A stretch of 46,986 bases of DNA, taken from assembly GCA_009845545.1 (NCBI GenBank), contig VXZK01000018.1, positions 1-46,986 on the forward strand, written 5' to 3'. Source of the stretch: Candidatus Poribacteria bacterium. GTDB taxonomy: Bacteria > Poribacteria > WGA-4E > WGA-3G. The position numbers were made by a program, and so were the translations under genes. Of this stretch, positions 1 through 9,421 are shown piece after piece; position 1 is the stretch's first letter; the number at the start of each line of letters is the position of its first letter. The notes below the pieces were generated by a model. It was given only the letters and a program-made list of their open reading frames with translations. It did not search any database and had not been told where the DNA came from.

Positions 1-7
1 ATGCTTT

Positions 8-859
8 TCATAATCGAAGAGTATAACACTTTTTAAGAAATTGCGTAAGTCCTAATCTATAATTGGGTATGAGATTATCTTCAATCCATTTTGCGTATTT
101 TCCTGTTAGTGGTACTGACCAAACACGCCCTTTTGCTCTAACATCATATCCTGACCAAGGTTGTGAACTTTCACCACCGCTATATCCGTGAGATGGTCCC
201 GTCAAATCGCCTGATCTGTATTTGCCACGTCCATCTGTAAGAGGATATGCTTTATCAATCTCTTCCGGTGATTTTGGAGCTATAATAGCATCTCCATTCC
301 AAACTCTTTTTGTGCACCTTTTGGAATAATATAACAACCTATCTGTATTATTTCCGTATTTTTGAGGATCGTTATGTGCTGTAGCTCTACGCCATACAAT
401 CTCATTTTGAAAGTTTTGTTTCCCAAAGATAGCGTCCATGCACGCTTTGATATAGTGACTGGCTGTCGGGTCACAATGCAAATAGATAGAACCCGTAGAT
501 TTTAGGATACGGTGCATTTCAAGGAGTCTAACGCTAAGAAAACAGAGAAAAGCAGCGGTATTTTTATCTTGGACGACTTCTGCTGCTTTGATTACTGAAT
601 GAAGTGCCTTATGATTATCTTCAATTTCTTCCAGCCATTTTGGATGCACTTCGTTCCATTTCCACTGGTCGGGTAGTATGTTCGTATCGCCATATTTCCA
701 ATTATCGACATAAAATCCAGCAGTACCACTCCGGCTACGTTTGGTATTGAATGGCGGATCAGTCGCGATAAGGTCAACTGTTTCGCTGTTCATGCCACGT
801 AGGACAATTAGGTTGTCCATTTCATAAAGCGTATTGTCTGGGAAATTCTGGGTTTCCAT
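8..859 (-). pseudogene. Site-specific DNA methyltransferase (N4/N6, DPPF motif), 3'-truncated
   Basis: ORF contains LIATDPPFNTKRS and GSIYLHCDPTASHYIKACMD. The likely start is METQNFPDNTLYEMDNL (859). After KWIEDNLIPNYR the protein runs into unrelated residues and stops, with no C-terminal SAM-binding motif. Confidence 0.75.
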
Positions 860-970
860 ACAAAAATAACCTTTCAGAATGGCATAGATTAATTCACAAA
901 CTTCGTGAAGATACACTCAAAGTTTCGGGCGTTATAGACTAACACCGTTCTCCTACGTACAAACGGTATC

Positions 971-2074
971 TTAACTGATAACTGATAGTTGACAACTGAC
1001 AATTTTTAATGCCTTGATAAATCTTTCGTTTTCCTGTTGTGTGCCGATTGTTACGCGGACTGTATTCAGGTACCCGTACCCTGCCATCGAACGCACGATG
1101 ACTCCCTGCTTCAGAAGTGCATCGGTGATCTCTGCTCCCGACTGTTCCACGTGCAACATAATAAAATTGCCTTCCGTTTCGATATAACGCAGCCCCATGT
1201 CGTCAAATGCTTTGTAGAGGAACGTTTTTCCTGCTGCGTTGCTCTTCCGGGTTTTCGTAATGTGATCTGCATCCTTAAGTGCTGCGCGTGCGGCTGCTTG
1301 CCCGACCAAACTACAATTGAACGGCTGCCGTACCCGATTCAACATCCCAATCAAAAGAGGCGGCGCGATGCCATAACCGATACGCAGTCCTGCAAGCCCA
1401 TAAATTTTAGAAAAAGTACGGGTAATGATGAAATTCCGTCCCTCCAGCACATAAGGCAACGTCTGAGGATAATCTGAACGTGCAACATATTCATAATAGG
1501 CTTCGTCAAAAACGACCAGCACATCCGCTGGCACCTGTTCCATAAATGCCGCTGTCTCATCCGCTGTGACCATCGTCCCCGTCGGGTTATTCGGGTTCGC
1601 GATGAAAATAACCTTCGTTTTATCAGTAATAGCTGCTGCCATAGCGGAAAGGTCGTGTGTATCGTTCACCATCGGTACGACGACAGCTGTTGCATTGCAT
1701 AACTTCGTTACAAGGCTATAGACGACAAAGGCACCCGCCGCGTAGATCACTTCATCGTCCGGAGCGACATAAGTCTCAGCGATTAACTGTAGTACATCGT
1801 TTGAACCGTTCCCTAAAATCAGGTGACCATCCGAAACGCCGATATGCGCTGCAAGTTCCCTCTTAAGATAGTAGGCGTTCCCGTCGGGATAGAGATGCAC
1901 TTGTGCAGCACTCTTAGCAATCGCCTGCACCGCCAATGGCGAGGGACCCAACGGGTTTTCGTTGGATGCGAGTTTGATAATATCGGTGATGCCCAACTCG
2001 CGCTGGACCTCTTCAATCGGTTTGCCACCCTGATACGGTTGAATCGTTTCAATACCGGGTTTCGGTTTTAGCAT
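971..2074 (-). CDS. hisC: Histidinol-phosphate aminotransferase (class I/II PLP aminotransferase)
   Basis: IKLASNENPLGPSP, NPNNPTGT, TRTFSKIYGLAGLRIGY motifs typical of HisC. Confidence 0.93.
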   Translation of the reverse strand: MLKPKPGIETIQPYQGGKPIEEVQRELGITDIIKLASNENPLGPSPLAVQAIAKSAAQVHLYPDGNAYYLKRELAAHIGVSDGHLILGNGSNDVLQLIAETYVAPDDEVIYAAGAFVVYSLVTKLCNATAVVVPMVNDTHDLSAMAAAITDKTKVIFIANPNNPTGTMVTADETAAFMEQVPADVLVVFDEAYYEYVARSDYPQTLPYVLEGRNFIITRTFSKIYGLAGLRIGYGIAPPLLIGMLNRVRQPFNCSLVGQAAARAALKDADHITKTRKSNAAGKTFLYKAFDDMGLRYIETEGNFIMLHVEQSGAEITDALLKQGVIVRSMAGYGYLNTVRVTIGTQQENERFIKALKIVSCQLSVIS

Positions 2075-2286
2075 AGTGTCTTTTGTATCTCAATCCTTCT
2101 ATATCTTTCTTTCAAGCGCGTTCACAGACACGCCTAAATACAATTTTATTATACCATATCTCTCCTTTTTTCAAAAAGGGAATTTTATGCCTACACAGAT
2201 TTTCGGCTATCGGTTGTTAATCGTTGGAACTTTTCTGAAAAAAGTGGTGTTATCCGACAAATTGTTATATACTAAAGGAGGAGCCG

Positions 2287-2726
2287 ATGATTCGAGAGGC
2301 TTTAGACAATTTTCAGATCACGCCGCATCTCACAGAGAATATTATGCGTGAGATTGCGCGTATCAAACCGATTGCACCCTCTGGTGGTAAACCGTTCATA
2401 CCGTGGGCGATCGCCGTTTCCACGATAGCAGTAAGGTACAGCTCTCTGATGCGCCGCCCGCTGCTGCAGCGTTGCGGTTCTCTGAAGATGGTCGGACTCT
2501 CATTAGTCTGGGTAAATCAAGAGTCCTAATTAGCAGGTTAGATGTTAAAACAGGAAGACGGACTGAGAATAAATTGGGAGAACGCCAAGGTCGCATTCAT
2601 CTCGAAACCTACGCGCTCGTACCAGATAAAGTCGCTATTGGAATGGACAACGGAAACATTGAGTTATGGGATACAACAACTGGAAAGAAGTTATCCACGA
2701 TCAGGGAAAATGTGCCTGCATCGTAA
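2287..2726 (+). pseudogene. Remnant of a membrane-anchored WD40-repeat protein
   Basis: RBS AAAGGAGGA then MIREALDNFQITPHLTENIMREIARIKPIAPSGGKPFIPWAIAVSTIAV. WD40-like sequence (ALRFSEDGRTLISLG...GNIELWDTTTGKKLSTI) continues in another frame. Confidence 0.6.
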
Positions 2727-2841
2727 TCTGTTCGTGTGCTTTTGTAGCACCATAGGTCAATTTAGGATTCTACACAGATACCATCCCTACGGGATTCAAG
2801 AGGGGTTTGAAGTTTTCAAGGTTTCCGAGGAGTATCCGGTT

Positions 2842-2945
2842 CGGTTGGGAAACCGAACCTACCGGACCTGGGTCTGAGACAGTTATTTTTCTAAAATTGA
2901 CGCTTATGAAGCGGTTGGGAAACCGCACCTACCGGGTCTGGGGTC
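2842..2945. repeat. Two copies of a GTAGG-headed palindromic repeat (rc: GGTAGGT[TG]CGGTTTCCCAACCG)
   Basis: cggttgggaaaccgaacctaccggacctgggtc (2842-2874) and gcggttgggaaaccgcacctaccgggtctggggtcc (from 2911). Confidence 0.8.
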
Positions 2946-3139
2946 CAAAATTGGACTAAAAAATCGAGAATTGAATGGCTATGTGCATCATGCTACAAAG
3001 GTGGCAATTTGCGTTATACAATGGTATTATAAAGACAGCATTCTCGTCAAAGTGTGCAATGAAACATCGAGCTGGGGATTCTACCTGCGGATTACTGACA
3101 CCGATGGAAAACCGTTTGATGATTTGAAAATTATAGGCC

Positions 3140-3237
3140 TAGTGCTTCGTCAAGTCATAAATGATTGATACATCGGGCGGGGAAACCCCGCCCCTACGAA
3201 AAATTCTATCCATCATTTGAATGTGGACAGAACACTA
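3140..3237. mobile_element. MITE-like element with imperfect terminal inverted repeats flanked by TA
   Basis: TA-GTGCTTCGTCAAGTCATAAATGATTG...CATCATTTGAATGTGGACAGAACAC-TA, with internal palindrome cgggcggggaaaccccgcccctacg. Related element at 22576-22679. Confidence 0.7.
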
Positions 3238-3383
3238 GCAAAATAATGCACCCTTTTCAGCCTTAAAGTGCGTCACCATAAGTAACACCATAAAGTTTTA
3301 TTAGAGAGTTTCCCACACAGGATGATTTAGTTTTCGGTTGTGATTTTGGTTTTCGTTTACAGATGGTAAGGTTTTTTCCACAA

Positions 3384-3410
3384 GATCGCGAGCACAGCTC
3401 GCTCCTACAG
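3384..3410. repeat. REP-like palindrome (rc CTGTAGGAGCGAGCTGTGCTCGCGATC)
   Basis: GTAG head followed by GAGCGAGC/GCTCGCG hairpin; same motif at 26741-26811. Confidence 0.8.
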
Positions 3411-3478
3411 AGGAAAGTATACCCATATATGAAGTCAATTTTTAAAACTGAATCGCTCTGGTTTCCCACAAAAATGTC

Positions 3479-3507
3479 TTGACATTGCGCAAAGCCTTTG
3501 TTATAAT
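3479..3507 (+). promoter_or_regulatory. Consensus sigma70-like promoter TTGACA-N17-TATAAT upstream of the 3574 gene
   Basis: ttgaca (3479-3484), 17-nt spacer, tataat (3502-3507). Confidence 0.75.
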
Positions 3508-3573
3508 TGGTGGCAAGCACACAGTAACTACTGAAATGGTCATTCGGATACTTTTACAAAAGGAGCAGATTTC

Positions 3574-5046
3574 ATGGAAGAAAAATTGATTCTTGAAAAG
3601 ATCCAGCGCGTCCGACAGCGACTGAACATCCAACGCTACTTCCAAACGTTAGCGATATTCCTCTTCTACGGATTCTTGATGTGTGTCCCGTTCGTCATCG
3701 CTGACAGCGTCACATCCTTTAATATCCCACCTCTGGTTTTTCTCTGGGTGGCACTCGGCATCGCCGCTGCTGCCTTAGTATTCCGTCTCTTGCGCCCTGT
3801 GAGTCTCGAAGAAGCAGCACGGACTATTGACACAGACGCGTCCCTCAAAGACCGCGTTATAAGTGGTTTAGAACAGATTCAACACCAGACCAGCGAAACC
3901 TTGACGGCTCTTCAACTTCAAGATACAACCAAAAGACTACAAGCGGTTCCAGTGAATCAGGTCGCGCGGTATGCTGTCCCACGCGAGACCAAATTTATTG
4001 TGCTCGTCGCCATATTTCTCGTCGGTTTTTCGTTCGTCGAATTTTTCGCACCGTCCGCCACCTCAACAGAGATTGATTTCTCACCGCAGATCGCTGCGGA
4101 GGCTGATACACTCTTGAAAGAGATTGAAAAGGCAAAAAAGGAAGCCGATCAGAACGAAGACCCAGAGCTTGAAGAACTCTTGAAAGAGATTGAGAAACGA
4201 GCACTTGCCTTGAAAAAACCTCAGATTGCGCCGAAGGAAGCACTCGCCCGCATGACGGAATTGAGCGCACTGTTGAAGACGAAAGTTAACCCCCAGAAAA
4301 TGGCGCAGCAGGAATCGCTCATGAGCGGGTTAGGGCAACAGTTCATTGGCAACCCATATTTAGGCGAATTTGGACAGCAGCTGAAACGCGGTGATTATCA
4401 ACAGGCAGCGGCAAAACTGGAGCAAGTGACGAAAAAGCTGCCGGAATTCGAGAAGGAGAAACGCCAAAATATTTCCGATGAGTTGAAACGTGGTGGCAAG
4501 AGCCTACAAGGCACCGATCTTGATGGACTCGGTACAGAGTTGTCCGGCGCGGGTGAAGGCTTAGCCAACGACGATGTCGAAGGCGCGCAAACACGGCTCC
4601 GCGCATCAAGCAAAAAGATGCGGAATCTTGCACTGCTCAAGAAACGCAATCTACAGTTGGCAAAATTGCTCTCGGAATGCGAAGCGTGCAAGGCAGGTAT
4701 TGCTGGTGTGTGCCAAAACAACAATACAGGGTTAACCAATGCCCTGAGCCAAAATCCGAGTAAGCGTATAGGAAAAGGGACTTCTAAGGGGCAACTCGGT
4801 CAATTCACATCACTTGACTCTACGCTCAACCTTGAACAGATTACGGGTGTCCAGGGCGAAGGCAGTTCTACCGTTCAAACCTCTAAGACATCAGCCGAGG
4901 GGCAGCAATCCGCTGTCAGTTACAAAGATGCGTACACGAAGTATCAGAAACTTTCAGAGGATGCTCTGACCGAAGAGCAAATTCCTTTGGGTTACAAGTT
5001 CTACGTGAAACGCTATTTCGAGTCGATCAAACCGAGTGATGAGTAG
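3574..5046 (+). CDS. Membrane-anchored coiled-coil protein of unknown function, first gene of the MoxR/VWA cluster
   Basis: 490 aa, two N-terminal TM helices, then long charged coiled-coil; RBS aaaggag. Confidence 0.8.
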   Translation: MEEKLILEKIQRVRQRLNIQRYFQTLAIFLFYGFLMCVPFVIADSVTSFNIPPLVFLWVALGIAAAALVFRLLRPVSLEEAARTIDTDASLKDRVISGLEQIQHQTSETLTALQLQDTTKRLQAVPVNQVARYAVPRETKFIVLVAIFLVGFSFVEFFAPSATSTEIDFSPQIAAEADTLLKEIEKAKKEADQNEDPELEELLKEIEKRALALKKPQIAPKEALARMTELSALLKTKVNPQKMAQQESLMSGLGQQFIGNPYLGEFGQQLKRGDYQQAAAKLEQVTKKLPEFEKEKRQNISDELKRGGKSLQGTDLDGLGTELSGAGEGLANDDVEGAQTRLRASSKKMRNLALLKKRNLQLAKLLSECEACKAGIAGVCQNNNTGLTNALSQNPSKRIGKGTSKGQLGQFTSLDSTLNLEQITGVQGEGSSTVQTSKTSAEGQQSAVSYKDAYTKYQKLSEDALTEEQIPLGYKFYVKRYFESIKPSDE

Positions 5047-5060
5047 AACGAAGTGATAGA

Positions 5061-5090
5061 GAAGCCGAGTTGCCATAACTCGGCTTCTTT
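5061..5090 (+). terminator. Rho-independent terminator-like hairpin
   Basis: GAAGCCGAGTT-gccat-AACTCGGCTTC-TTT, perfect 11-bp stem. Confidence 0.75.
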
Positions 5091-5110
5091 GCCAAACGGT
5101 AGGGAGCAAT

Positions 5111-6094
5111 ATGTCCGAACACGCTGAAGAAAAATATGAAGAATTTCGCGAGACTTTCCTAAAAATACAACAAGAAATATCCAAACAAATCGTCGGGCAA
5201 AAAGAAATTATCGAAGGGGTTCTCATCTGTCTCATGACGGGTGGACACGCGCTGTTAGAAGGTGTCCCCGGCTTGGGTAAAACCCTGCTTATCCGGACAT
5301 TGCATGAGGTGTTAGACCTCAAATTTGCCCGAATCCAATTCACACCAGACCTGATGCCGGCAGACATCATCGGCACCACTGTTGTCGCTGAGGATGAGGC
5401 CGGACGGAAGTTCTTTGAATTTCAACAGGGTCCCGTATTTGCCAATCTTATTCTCGCCGATGAAATCAACCGTGCGACCCCCAAAACACAGTCTGCCTTG
5501 TTAGAAGCGATGCAGGAAAAATCCGTGACTGTTGCCGGCCAGCAGCGGGACCTCAAATTGCCTTTCTTTGTGATGGCGACGCAAAATCCGTTGGAAATGG
5601 AAGGCACCTATCCGTTGCCTGAAGCGCAACTCGACCGCTTCTTCTTTAAACTCAAGGTCGAATACCCAAGCCTCGACGAACTCGATCTCGTTATGGAACG
5701 GACAACGCGGCGCGAAATGCCGTCCGTGGATAAAGTTTGTGACGGCGCACAGATTAACGCATTGGAACAGATTGTCCGTGATATCCTCATTGCTGAAGAT
5801 GTAGGCAGGTACGCTTTGCGAATTGTGCTGGGTACACACCCCGAAGCAGAAGATGCGCCGGAACTGACGAAAAAATATGTTCGCTACGGTTCGAGTCCGC
5901 GTGGTGCGCAAGCGTTGATTCTCGGCGGAAAGGTTCGGGCAATTCTTGATGGCAGATACAACGTCGCTCGTGAGGATATTCAAGCCATCGCCCTACCGAG
6001 TTTGCGGCATCGTCTCATCCTTAGCTTTGAAGGCGAGGCAGAAGGGATTGACCCAGACGACATCATCCAGCATCTGTTGGAAGAGATTGAATGA
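5111..6094 (+). CDS. MoxR-family AAA+ ATPase
   Basis: Walker A EGVPGLGKT, LADEINRATPKTQSALLEAMQE, ATQNPLEMEGTYPLPEAQLDRFF. Confidence 0.95.
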   Translation: MSEHAEEKYEEFRETFLKIQQEISKQIVGQKEIIEGVLICLMTGGHALLEGVPGLGKTLLIRTLHEVLDLKFARIQFTPDLMPADIIGTTVVAEDEAGRKFFEFQQGPVFANLILADEINRATPKTQSALLEAMQEKSVTVAGQQRDLKLPFFVMATQNPLEMEGTYPLPEAQLDRFFFKLKVEYPSLDELDLVMERTTRREMPSVDKVCDGAQINALEQIVRDILIAEDVGRYALRIVLGTHPEAEDAPELTKKYVRYGSSPRGAQALILGGKVRAILDGRYNVAREDIQAIALPSLRHRLILSFEGEAEGIDPDDIIQHLLEEIE

Positions 6095-6981
6095 TGAACG
6101 ATACACAGTCCGCTTTCGACAGCGAATTCCTCAAAAAACTTGAATATCTCTATATCGTCTCGAAAAAGATTTTTGCCGGACGTATCAAGGCGGAACGCCG
6201 TAGTCCACGCCGCGGTGTCAGTGTCGAATTCGCCGATTACCGTAACTATACCGCAGGCGACGATTTCCGTTACATTGATTGGAACGCTTTCGCACGCTTG
6301 GATGAACTTTTGCTAAAGCTTTATGAAGAACGCGAAGATCTGCACATCTACTTCCTCGTCGATGCCAGCCAGTCCATGACCTATGGCGAACTGCCAAAAC
6401 TGATTTATGCGAAGCGTGTCGCCGCTGCGCTCGCCTATATCGGTCTATCCAACCTTGACCGGATCAGCATTACGACCTTCAATAACACAGGAGCGGAGCG
6501 ACTTCCAACAGAACGCGGCAAAGGTAAAATCTTTACCGTGCTTGAGTTTCTTGATCAAATCAATGGTACCGGGGAAACAGATTTGGAAACCGCGTTCCAC
6601 AACTTCGTTCATACGACCAAACGTCGTGGTCTCGTCGTCCTAATTTCTGATCTCTTTGATCCGAGCGGATTTACCAACGGACTGAACGTGTTGAAATTTC
6701 AAAAGCATGAGCTCTTCGTGATCCATATCATTGATCAGAAAGAAGTCGCCCCTGATCTACTTGGTGACTACCATCTCGTCGATGTTGAAACAAATCAGCT
6801 GCGTCAAGTCACTATCAACGAAAATCATCTCAAGCGGTATCAAGCACTGTTCCAAAAATATTGCGACGACATGGATTTATACTGCACGCAACGTGAAATC
6901 AGCCTTGTACGGACGACGACAGAATCGCCTTTCGAGGAACTTATTTTACGCATCTTTAGGATGGGTGGTTTCGTCTCTTAA
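6091..6981 (+). CDS. DUF58 domain protein (VWA-like)
   Basis: GVSVEFADYRNYTAGDDFRYIDWNAFARLDELLLKLYEEREDLHIYFLVDASQSM; ATGA overlap with moxR-like gene. Confidence 0.93.
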   Translation: MMNDTQSAFDSEFLKKLEYLYIVSKKIFAGRIKAERRSPRRGVSVEFADYRNYTAGDDFRYIDWNAFARLDELLLKLYEEREDLHIYFLVDASQSMTYGELPKLIYAKRVAAALAYIGLSNLDRISITTFNNTGAERLPTERGKGKIFTVLEFLDQINGTGETDLETAFHNFVHTTKRRGLVVLISDLFDPSGFTNGLNVLKFQKHELFVIHIIDQKEVAPDLLGDYHLVDVETNQLRQVTINENHLKRYQALFQKYCDDMDLYCTQREISLVRTTTESPFEELILRIFRMGGFVS

Positions 6982-6984
6982 ACT

Positions 6985-9051
6985 ATGAATTTTTTATCTC
7001 CGACCTCGCTCTTGCTATTTGGGTTGGCTATTCCGATTGTCGCGCTATATATCCTTAGATTGCGTCGGCGTCGCGAACCGATTTCTACACTGATGTTCTG
7101 GGAGGAACTTTTCAGAGAACGGCAGACGACCTCGCTGTTCCAGAGACTGAAGCACCTCCTATCGCTGTTGCTGCAACTTCTATTTTTGACACTCTTAGTG
7201 CTTTCGATCGCGCGTCCGCAGTTCGCTTTCATAACGAAATCTGCTCGGCAACTGGTTTTGATTATTGACCAGTCAGCGAGCATGAACGCGATTGAAGCAG
7301 AAACTGACGAACGCACGCGGTTAGAGGTTGCGAAAGAGAGTGCCCTGCGAAGCGTAGATGGTCTCCGTTTCATGGACGAAATGACGATAATCAGTTCCCA
7401 TACACGCCCTATCATTCACATCCCGTTTACGAATCACCAGAAATCACTGCGAGAAGCGATCCATGCGATCCAACCGACCGACATCAGCACCAACCTTGAA
7501 CCCGCTTATGATTTAGCTTATGCTATTGCCCAAACAAAGCCTAATCCTGAAGTTGTTATCTTCAGCGATTTTCAGTCTGTTTCAGAAACATTGCTCGCGA
7601 AGCTTAAAAGCAAACCGGAACAGGACACAGATACCGAAGCACCTGCCCCGGAAGTCAAACAGCATTTGATACAGATAGGAAAAGCGAACGACAATGTTGG
7701 TATTACAAAGTTTCGTGTCCGAAAGAGTCTCGTTAACGCTTTCGATTACCAAACACTGCTGCGCGTCGTCAATGCCTCAGAGGAAGAGAAAAAATTCAAC
7801 GTTGAACTCTATTTCGATGAGAACCTCTTTGATGTCCGTCCTTATACGCTCGCCCCTGGTGAAAGTAAGTCCGAGATTTTCAGCAATTTTGCGTTTGAAG
7901 GTGGCAAACTCAAAGCTGTGCTTGATATTCAAGACCCACTGGTCTCAGACAACATTGCTTACGCCACACTTCCGAAACGTGATCTTATCCCTGTTTTGCT
8001 GGTGACAGCAGACAACCCGTTCCTCCAAAAAGCACTCGCTGTTGATGAACAGCTCCAGTTGACTGTCCTCACACCAACGGAATATGAAACCGATGTCCTT
8101 CCTGAAAGTGCTAATTCGCAAGGGAAAAAGAATTATCAAGTTGTTATCTTTGACCGGTACAGTCCACCTACCCTCGGTGATGGGAATTATATGTTTATCT
8201 ATCCACCTGCTGTTGATTCGTCAGAAACGCCTAACCCTGAATTGAAATGGAATATCGGTGCAGCGTTGGAGACACCGATTATTACGGATTGGGAACGGAC
8301 ACATCCTATTCTACAGCACGTTCATCTGGAGAATGTCCAAATCGGTACAGCGTATGAGGTCACGCCACCGTCCACGGCGCAGGTGCTTGCCCGTTCATTT
8401 GAATCGCCTGTATTATTCATTGACGTTAAGCCGAACCGAAAAATTGTCTTTGCTGCTATCAATATCTTGGAATCCGATCTGCCGTTACGCATCGCCTTTC
8501 CGGTAATTATAGCGAATACCATCCAGTGGTTCCAACAGCGTTCTGAAATTCTGGAATATCACCTCCATACGGGAGAAGTCTTAAAACAGCAGATTGAATC
8601 GATAGATGCAATCTCGCAACCGGAATTAAAGACAGAAACTGATTCACCCGAAAGCCCCCCAAAACTTGTAAAAATCACGGGACCTGGAGACCAAACGTGG
8701 GAACTCCCCGTTGAAGGGGATGAGCTGCTTTTTGAGCAGACGCAGCGTGCAGGTTTCTACGAACTGAAAATATCGGAAGCAGTGGATTCTACATCAGAAG
8801 AAGAACAACCACCATCAGAGGTATCCGATCCTACAAAAGATAATAGCGGAACGGTATGGGCGGTTAACCTCGCCGATGCAACAGAATCACACATCGGTGC
8901 CGACCCGGCAGTTGAAGACCTGACAAAGGCATCTGTAGCCCAGAGCAGTGCCGCGCTTTTACGCTATCCACCTTGGGTTTACTTGGTATTCCTCGCTGTT
9001 GGATTGAGTGTTTTTGAATGGTTCTTATATCAACGTAGAAGGATTGACTAA
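6985..9051 (+). CDS. BatA/VWA-domain membrane protein
   Basis: N-terminal LSPTSLLLFGLAIPIVALYILRLRRRREPISTLMFWEE, VWA MIDAS IIDQSASMN, C-terminal TM helix. Confidence 0.9.
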   Translation: MNFLSPTSLLLFGLAIPIVALYILRLRRRREPISTLMFWEELFRERQTTSLFQRLKHLLSLLLQLLFLTLLVLSIARPQFAFITKSARQLVLIIDQSASMNAIEAETDERTRLEVAKESALRSVDGLRFMDEMTIISSHTRPIIHIPFTNHQKSLREAIHAIQPTDISTNLEPAYDLAYAIAQTKPNPEVVIFSDFQSVSETLLAKLKSKPEQDTDTEAPAPEVKQHLIQIGKANDNVGITKFRVRKSLVNAFDYQTLLRVVNASEEEKKFNVELYFDENLFDVRPYTLAPGESKSEIFSNFAFEGGKLKAVLDIQDPLVSDNIAYATLPKRDLIPVLLVTADNPFLQKALAVDEQLQLTVLTPTEYETDVLPESANSQGKKNYQVVIFDRYSPPTLGDGNYMFIYPPAVDSSETPNPELKWNIGAALETPIITDWERTHPILQHVHLENVQIGTAYEVTPPSTAQVLARSFESPVLFIDVKPNRKIVFAAINILESDLPLRIAFPVIIANTIQWFQQRSEILEYHLHTGEVLKQQIESIDAISQPELKTETDSPESPPKLVKITGPGDQTWELPVEGDELLFEQTQRAGFYELKISEAVDSTSEEEQPPSEVSDPTKDNSGTVWAVNLADATESHIGADPAVEDLTKASVAQSSAALLRYPPWVYLVFLAVGLSVFEWFLYQRRRID

Positions 9052-9104
9052 AGTCGTATAATATAATCCGCTGCCCAGACGCTACCTGATGAGGAGAGAT
9101 GGTG

Positions 9105-9421
9105 ATGAACAGCAGGAATCTAAAAGTGGTAGGTGCTGTGGTTCTCTCCTGCTTGGTATTGACGCGAACATTAAAGCCAACGCTAAACTGATTGTCGTTC
9201 TCACAAGGGTACGCCAAGAGATGCAGGGACTTACCGAAAAGATTCAACGCCTTAATGAAGAAAAAGCACCTTTACACCTATCAGAGGCAACCGTTCACAC
9301 GCTACTTACCACTATAACCGAGTTGTTAGAGAATAATAGTCAGGCATGGCATGCGCTTAGCGAAGCATGCATAGCATACCACGAATGCCAACGCGCCCGA
9401 ATTGGCGCAGGACGATGGTAA
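9105..9421 (+). pseudogene. Small predicted secreted coiled-coil protein, possibly frameshifted
   Basis: Frame at 9105 encodes signal-like MNSRNLKVVGAVVLSCLVL. The frame of ORF 9089..9421 encodes IKANAKLIVVLTRVRQEMQGLTEKIQRLNEEKAPLHL... Confidence 0.35.

Noticed and set aside
961-1012. aactgataactgatagttgacaactgacaat at the hisC 3' end as a regulatory element
   Set aside because: Simple low-complexity direct/inverted repeat that adds a QLSVIS tail to HisC; no evidence of function.
3995-4739. Long antisense ORFs opposite well-supported genes (also at 5501-5983, 10986-11588, 12552-13019, 43731-44282)
   Set aside because: Typical shadow ORFs opposite confident coding sequences, with no domain signal.
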